Of a DNA stretch of 64,000 bases, positions 59,340 to 64,000 are shown in pieces. The DNA is from Nelumbo lutea (taxonomy: Eukaryota; Streptophyta; Magnoliopsida; Proteales; Nelumbonaceae): assembly GCA_022828595.1 (NCBI GenBank), contig JAKGHH010000002.1, forward strand, positions 46,759,897-46,823,896, read 5' to 3'. Under the pieces are notes generated by a model, which searched no databases, had not been told where the DNA came from, and saw nothing but the letters and a program-made list of their open reading frames with translations. The position numbers were made by a program, and so were the translations under genes. Position 1 is the stretch's first letter. Each line of letters begins with the position of its first letter.

Positions 59340-59657
59340 TGTCGGCAAGATATGATTTGTGGCAAATTAAGAAAGATATGATTTGCTACAAATTTATAAA
59401 TATTTGATTTGATTGATTACAGATTTGAATAAATTTAGGAAAGATTAGATTTGAATAAAATCAGGAAAGTCATATCCTAGGATTAAGGGAAAGATTTAAT
59501 CAATCCCTAATTGAGAGAGATCCTAGGAGTTTGTCTTTCCTATCTTTTCTTATTTAAGTTGTATGCTCAACATGTTTTTCAACACATTATCAATACAAAA
59601 GTATTTCTTCTTCTCTCCCTCTTCATTTCTTCTTCTCTCCCTCTTTATTTTGCCACA
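59340..59657 (+). repeat. Copia-6 3' LTR
   Basis: 318 bp after polypurine tract GAGGGGGAG. Lacks a 22-bp part of the 5' LTR between two copies of a GAGAGA motif; otherwise very similar. Confidence 0.93.
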
Positions 59658-59904
59658 CCTACTAAACAAAAATGCAAATGTAAAACTCCCACTAGATTAT
59701 CAATTCACCATATTAACTGCAAATACCACTTTTAACCTTCATTTTGGAGAAAAATCTTTGACATCATATTAGACCTGTAAAACTTGACCAACATTTGTGC
59801 ATTTCTCCTTTGATGATCTCGTTTGATGCTGGAACCAAATTGCTTCACCTTCTTAAGCAAGGAGTTTTGGACCTCACCAGGAATGGGGAACATGATGTGG
59901 AACT

Positions 59905-60600
59905 TATCTATTTTTTGAAGGTAAAAATGAAATTTCATTAAAAGAAGAAAAAAAATTACATCCTGAGAGGTGATAAGGCATCACCCTCATACAACCTTTT
60001 TTTTTTTTTTTTTGGAATAAATCACCCTCATACAATCAACAACAAAAGCTGATAGAAAAGAAAAAGTAAAATCCATCGAAGTTACTAACACCTAATCTGT
60101 CACCCAAATTCTCTTTAGAAACTTGGATAAGAGCTGGAGATACCAGAATCAAATCTGCAACCAAGTTACTAACAGCTGCCACAATCTTACCTAGATTCCA
60201 GTATTTGTCTTCGAAAACTCTTATATTCTTTCGTTCCAAATGTTCTAGCAAATAACGAATGGTAAACAGCTCAAGAAAGTTCTTGTTTTTTTACTTCCTC
60301 TTAGCTTTGGCCAAGAAGAAAAATTTTCTGCAGCAGTTTCTGGCTGAGAATTTGGAAACCCAAACAGTGAGGTGTAGAACTTCCACAAGAAACCAGCTAC
60401 CTTGCAAGTTTTTTGCAAAGAAAACACATGTCGGCAATGCAAAAGCCCCTGGACTTCAGATGATCCACTGTCAATTACTGTCCATTGCCACAAGCCATGC
60501 AAATGCCTCAATCCTTGGGGGAATTGGATTTCCCCAAACACCATCTATCTTTGGGGGAATTGCTAATGACGTGGAACTTTGATGGTGTAGCATTGGAAAC
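59905..60600 (-). pseudogene. L1-type LINE C-terminal part (minus)
   Basis: Minus strand reads CKVAGFLWKFYTSLFGFPNS, PKLRGSKKTRTFLSCLPFVI, then NIWNERI-like sequence and HLERKNIRVFEDKYWNL. This is the zf-RVT/C-terminal end of an L1-like ORF2 without RNase H. The 3' tail (59910-59960) resembles the A-rich tail at 20050-20090. A tiny later insertion lies at 59996-60020. Confidence 0.8.
59981..60035. mobile_element. 25-nt poly(A)-only insertion with 15-bp duplication
   Basis: ATCACCCTCATACAA occurs at 59981-59995 and 60021-60035, exactly flanking CC, sixteen T and GGAATAA. A long perfect duplication around a homopolymer tail is the trace of LINE-driven insertion truncated almost to nothing. Confidence 0.85.
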
Positions 60601-61062
60601 CCAGGCAAATCGGGAACTGGAGGAATATTTATTTAGAAACAATCAATGATGTGCGGTTGCATTTTAGAAATCTTGAAGTGGAAGGAAGTTGACTCTAAGG
60701 TGATTCTGAGATGAATAAGAACAGGAAAGGCTCTTGGATATACAGATACTTTATGATAGAGGCTATACACCTGGCTGGAATGATAGGCATGTATTTTAAG
60801 TGGGTATCTTGGTCTTTCAGTGGAATAACTGATGCACTAGCTAGGCAAGGGGTGTACGGAAATCAATTGTATTTGTGAATGGGAACTAGTATCGCTTGGT
60901 TCTTGATTGTAACCTGATTTTGAACACTTTGGGGACAGAAACAGGGGGATAAGTCACCACTTGTGGTGATTGGGGTGCTGTAAACTTTACCGTTCTTGTA
61001 AATATATCCAAATCTTTCTTCAAATCAATAAAGTTACTTGTTACCAATAAAAAAAAAAATAC
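60560..61062 (+). pseudogene. LINE 3' end, RNase H remnant (plus)
   Basis: NFDGVALETQANRELEEY / GNPGKSGTGG in neighbouring frames (domain start), then GITDALARQGVYGNQLYL and a stop, followed by an AATAAAGTTACTTG tail and A-run 61050-61060. DALARQGV is the usual end of the RNase H domain in these LINEs. Frameshifts throughout. Confidence 0.75.
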
Positions 61063-62104
61063 TAATGATAGGCTTGGATAGCCCTTGGTCATGATTTGAA
61101 TTTTGACTTTTGGAGTAGAATGCTTATACAATGGTCAGATGATGAGAATCATGAGGTATATCTCTTTGCGCAGTCACAAAAATCTCAATGAATGAAAAAC
61201 TGGTTAAACCATCAACATCATTATATGACAACCTCATGGATATGTGTCACTTCACTCTTTGATCAAAATACATTGGATAGAATTTGGTAGTCTTTTTGGT
61301 CTTTAATGGATCAGAAGAATGGATTGGTGACACAAGATTCATGTAGCTGACTCCATATAGTTGGAATAAGGTGTGGATGATGATGATGAATGGATCAGAA
61401 AGAATTTTGGTAGGAATAATTAGAGAGAATCAAAGCCTCTAACTCTCCCTTGGCTTTATAATTAAAATAATTGGGGAACTGTGTGAAACGGCTCTGGCAA
61501 ATCTATAGAATCAAGCTATCTGTGAAACAGTACAAACTAATCCTCCCTTAACTTCTCATTTCTCAAAAGGTAGGATAACTGACTATTTAGTTCTTTCAAT
61601 ATTGAAGATAATGCTGTCAGATAAGAAATGACTTTACACAACCCAAGGTTGTTTTTTTTTTCAGTAAAAAAAATCTTTTGTTCCTCTATTTTGAAAACCC
61701 TCATAGTAGTGCAAGTAACATCTTATTCTAAAGGATACATTCTATTGACCTAAACTTATGTTACTATTTTTTTTTTTTTTTGAGAAAAGGTAAACTAAAC
61801 CTATTGACCTCAACTTACGCTACTATTTATCAAATTCATTCACTTATTATGGGCACAAAGGCTTCACGTAAAAGAAAAGAAAGAAGGAAAGAAAGAAAAG
61901 AATAGACAGGAAAAGGCTATGTCATCTCTAACCTCTACATAGTGAAGAAATAGAATGGAACAAATTTGAAAGAAAGAGAGTACTAATAGAAATTAAAACT
62001 TATGGCCTCCTAAAGTTACTTACCATTCCTTTTCTGTTTACATTGGCTGCTCCGGCCACTTATTCCATGAAATTATCAATTTATATCTGAGCCCAAAACA
62101 ATTG
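61063..62104 (+). other. Intron 8 sequence with small scraps
   Basis: 61340-61395 matches the tail of an RTE-class LINE (VADSI.YSWNKVWMMMM). 61742-61828 holds a 27-bp imperfect duplication (CTATTGACCT...) around a T-run, like a truncated insertion. No other feature. Confidence 0.55.
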
Positions 62105-62260
62105 TTTCCTAAGGGAACCAGGGGAGGAAAAAAAGGATCATGGGGTAAGTTGGGAGGTGGTCTGTAAGAGTAAGTGTGGTGGCCTAGGTATTGGGAATAT
62201 TCAGGAGAGGAATGTCACTTTGTTGGGTAAATGGTTGTTATGATTTTTAGCATTGAAGTA
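62105..62260 (+). pseudogene. LINE scrap
   Basis: Reads KKDHGVSWEVVCKSKCGGLG and IGNIQERNVTLLGKWLL, the stretch that precedes zf-RVT in plant L1 ORF2. Nothing else of the element remains. A T-run follows at 62265-62280. Confidence 0.78.
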
Positions 62261-62491
62261 AGAAGTTTTTTTTTTTTTTTATTAAGATATCACTTTTCAT
62301 TATCATCAAATATAAGAGGATTTTTCTCTGTTTGAGTTTTGCCTTTGTTTAGCTTTGGAGATATTTTCTTGGTTGTTGTATTACTAAACATGTCTATGTG
62401 GAAGTTACTATTCTTTGGGAAGTATCCTATTTATTCTGTTTTGCATGACTTATAGTCATGCCTTTTTCTCATATTTCCATTTTCTTCCCAG

Positions 62492-62670
62492 GTTTCTTTG
62501 TTGATGTGAACTTATTCAAGGTGAATAAGGAGAAAGCTGCAGAAATTGCAAAAGATGGCAACATACTAGAAAAAAGCATCAATGGTAACTCCGACCCAAA
62601 AGCATCAGGAACCGATTTGGCTGATGAAGATGCAAATCTAATGATCAAGTTAAAATTTCTTACTTATAAG
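62492..62670 (+). CDS. RNL: tRNA ligase exon e8
   Basis: Bounded by acceptor TTCTTCCCAG and donor AAG|GTGCTT (weak). GT completes Gly from e7, then FFVDVNLFKVNKEKAAEIAK, DGNILEKSINGNSDPKASG, TDLADEDANLMIKLKFLTYK. ADEDANLMIKLKFLTYK is highly conserved; the lysine- and asparagine-rich part before it is variable. Ends in phase 0; the following residues of the family are encoded beyond the window. Reading through the donor would add an unrelated sequence ending after about 24 codons. Confidence 0.95.
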
Positions 62671-63289
62671 GTGCTTGATAAGTTCAAACTTAATGATCTC
62701 ATGTTCCTTTTCTTTTTTTATCCTCTGATTAATAAATTCTTTTGAACTTGTTAATGACCAAATTGATTTCTTATACACAAAGTATGCATAATTTCTTGTT
62801 AATGGAATATCTAGATGAGTTGCAACCTATATAGAATAGGTCTGTGTGATGAAATGTTTTTATTAGTTTGTTAGATATATGTTATTTCATAAAGAAATAC
62901 TTGTTTGCGATATATGGCTATTGAAATGCAATGATTTAGAGCATGGTTTGGAATATCAAAGAGATTTGGCTTAATCTCCTCATTTCACTGGTGGGTGATG
63001 CAGAACATTCCAATAATCTTTTTCCTCTCACATTGCTTATATATTGGGCATATTTTGAATGCTGTTGATAAACTGGACATTTAACGTTTGAAATTGCAGA
63101 ATATCAGTGAAATTTTTTGATATTTTTCTTTTGTCACTGTTTTTTTTTTCGAAAATATTTTCCTAGAAGAAAAATGGGGATTTTGTGATTGGAAAATTGG
63201 CTTTTATTTTTAATGTGATCCACTTAGTAAGTCACTGTAATTCCTGTAAAAAAGTTATCACATTGTACTCATTCAGGTGAGATTAGAGG
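62671..63289 (+). other. Start of intron 9
   Basis: AT-rich, no feature recognised. Confidence 0.6.
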
Positions 63290-64000
63290 GTCAAAAAATC
63301 AATAAAGATGGAGGACTATTAGATGGAATATGAGAGGGATAAACAGTATCAGAAAGAGGAGATTGTTAAGGACTCTGAGGAAGGTCAAGCCTCAAATTGT
63401 AAAAATTCAGGATTCTAAAAAGGAGAAACTAGACTCAAGATGGATGAGAAGTATTTGGTCAAGGAGAAGCATCTGCTGGTCAATGGCACCTTCATGTGGT
63501 CTTTGGTGGGAATATTGGTGTTGTGGGACAATAATGAACTTGAATGCATAGAAGAGCTTACTAGATGGTTCACTGTGTCGATCAAATGAATATCATGCTT
63601 GGTGGGTTATGGATAATCAGCAATGCATGTTGACCAAACTGGAATTTTTTATGTTATATAGGGTCTCGAGGAGGGAGCAAGGTTCAAGTATTGGAAACAC
63701 AACATGTATTGGAAGGACAATTTTATGAGATGAAGGGTGATGTGGAGAACAATGAGAGCAACTATTGTTTGGGTGGTTGAAGAGAGAAATAACAGAATTT
63801 TCCAAGGGCACTAAAAATCGTTAGATGAACTTATAGAAGGGATCACCATCAAGATCACACATTGGTTGAAAACTTTGGATCCCTTAAAGATTTTTTCTGT
63901 AGATGGCTTGCTTAGAGGATGGAGCACAGTATTGGGTTCCTCCTCCTACTCATCTCCTACCATTCAAGAGGATTAGTCCCCTTCTTTACAGCTTAGGGTG
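63290..64000 (+). pseudogene. RT-less LINE remnant: endonuclease joined to C-terminal region (cut by window edge)
   Basis: IRWNMRGINSIRKRRLLRTL, RKVKPQIVKIQDSKKEKLDS and a frame-shifted continuation (63330-63600) are the endonuclease start. Without any RT sequence it passes near 63700 to ATIVWVVEERNNRIFQGH, KSLDELIEGITIKITHWLKT, the C-terminal motif. Same architecture as the LINE at 15207-16030. Continues beyond the window. Confidence 0.78.

Larger units (their letters stand above)
54502..59657 (+). mobile_element. Ty1/Copia retrotransposon (Copia-6), complete ends
   Basis: 5,156 bp with LTRs TGTCGGCAAGATATGATTTG ... TTTTGCCACA. Target duplication CCTAT (54497-54501) / CCTAC (59658-59662), one change. 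A family different from Copia-4/5 (LTR, gag and knuckle differ). gag to RNase H all present but interrupted. Confidence 0.95.
1..64000 (+). other. RNL: tRNA ligase gene, internal part (8 exons, 7 complete introns)
   Basis: The window lies inside one protein-coding gene read on the + strand. Eight short segments, each bounded by AG at the 5' side and GT at the 3' side, join in matching phase to give about 320 contiguous residues that I recognise as plant tRNA ligase. The encoded region is the ligase (adenylyltransferase) part. The start codon, the expected catalytic lysine region, and the 3' kinase and phosphodiesterase exons are not in the window. Complete introns are 12718, 3142, 517, 180, 19273, 140 and 20941 bp, and transposon sequence explains most of that length. 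No promoter or poly(A) site of the host gene is visible. Identification is from remembered family sequence, not a search. Confidence 0.93.

Noticed and set aside
8029..59657. Integrated plant pararetrovirus sequences as the source of the RT domains
   Set aside because: In each LTR element integrase precedes RT, two LTRs flank the element, and the priming site fits initiator-Met tRNA, so these are Copia retrotransposons.
1..64000. tRNA, rRNA, snoRNA or CRISPR features
   Set aside because: No cloverleaf-like segment, conserved rRNA stretch or regularly spaced repeat-spacer array was seen on either strand. The primer sites match tRNA ends only because they are LTR-element features.

Overview
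This is plant nuclear DNA, most likely from a dicot with unusually long introns. The features that point there are GT-AG introns, L1-like LINEs, Ty1/Copia elements primed by initiator-Met tRNA, and hAT elements and MITEs. I cannot name the species. The only host gene I can support runs through the whole window on the + strand. It is tRNA ligase (RNL/RLG1), the enzyme that seals tRNA halves during splicing of intron-containing tRNAs and, in plants, rejoins IRE1-cut bZIP60 mRNA.

Eight consecutive internal exons are visible: 4798-4921, 17640-17746, 20889-21017, 21535-21599, 21780-21944, 41218-41378, 41519-41550 and 62492-62670. Every junction is GT-AG and every phase matches. Together they code for about 320 residues without a break, from the ligase part of the protein. 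The 5' exons and the later exons, which should encode the kinase and cyclic phosphodiesterase domains, lie outside. Only 962 of 64,000 bases are exon. Three introns are very large (12.7, 19.3 and 20.9 kb), and nearly everything else listed here is transposon sequence inside them.

Layout. 1-4797 (intron upstream of e1): the 5' end of a hAT transposon (transposase start on the minus strand, terminus at 2369) inserted in a LINE, then an antisense LINE tail. 4922-17639: a LINE split by a damaged Copia element (8029-13518), several RT-less LINE remnants, and two about 120-bp MITEs with exact target duplications. 17747-20888: RTE-class and L1-class LINE scraps. 21945-41217: a Copia element with exact ends (23312-28496), a long L1-type LINE (minus, ORF1 plus ORF2) broken by an internally deleted Copia, and a 785-bp hAT-like element. 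41551-62491: two related Copia elements head to head (42071-47918 minus, 48358-54156 plus), a third Copia (54502-59657), and LINE scraps. 62671-64000: the start of another intron with an RT-less LINE.

All transposon reading frames are disrupted, so none looks autonomous as it stands. No CRISPR array, tRNA, rRNA or bacterial-type gene was found. The points of most interest are the exploded tRNA ligase gene with its 32-nt microexon, the head-to-head Copia pair with non-canonical TG...CT LTR ends, and MITEs whose terminal repeats and target duplications can be read to the base.
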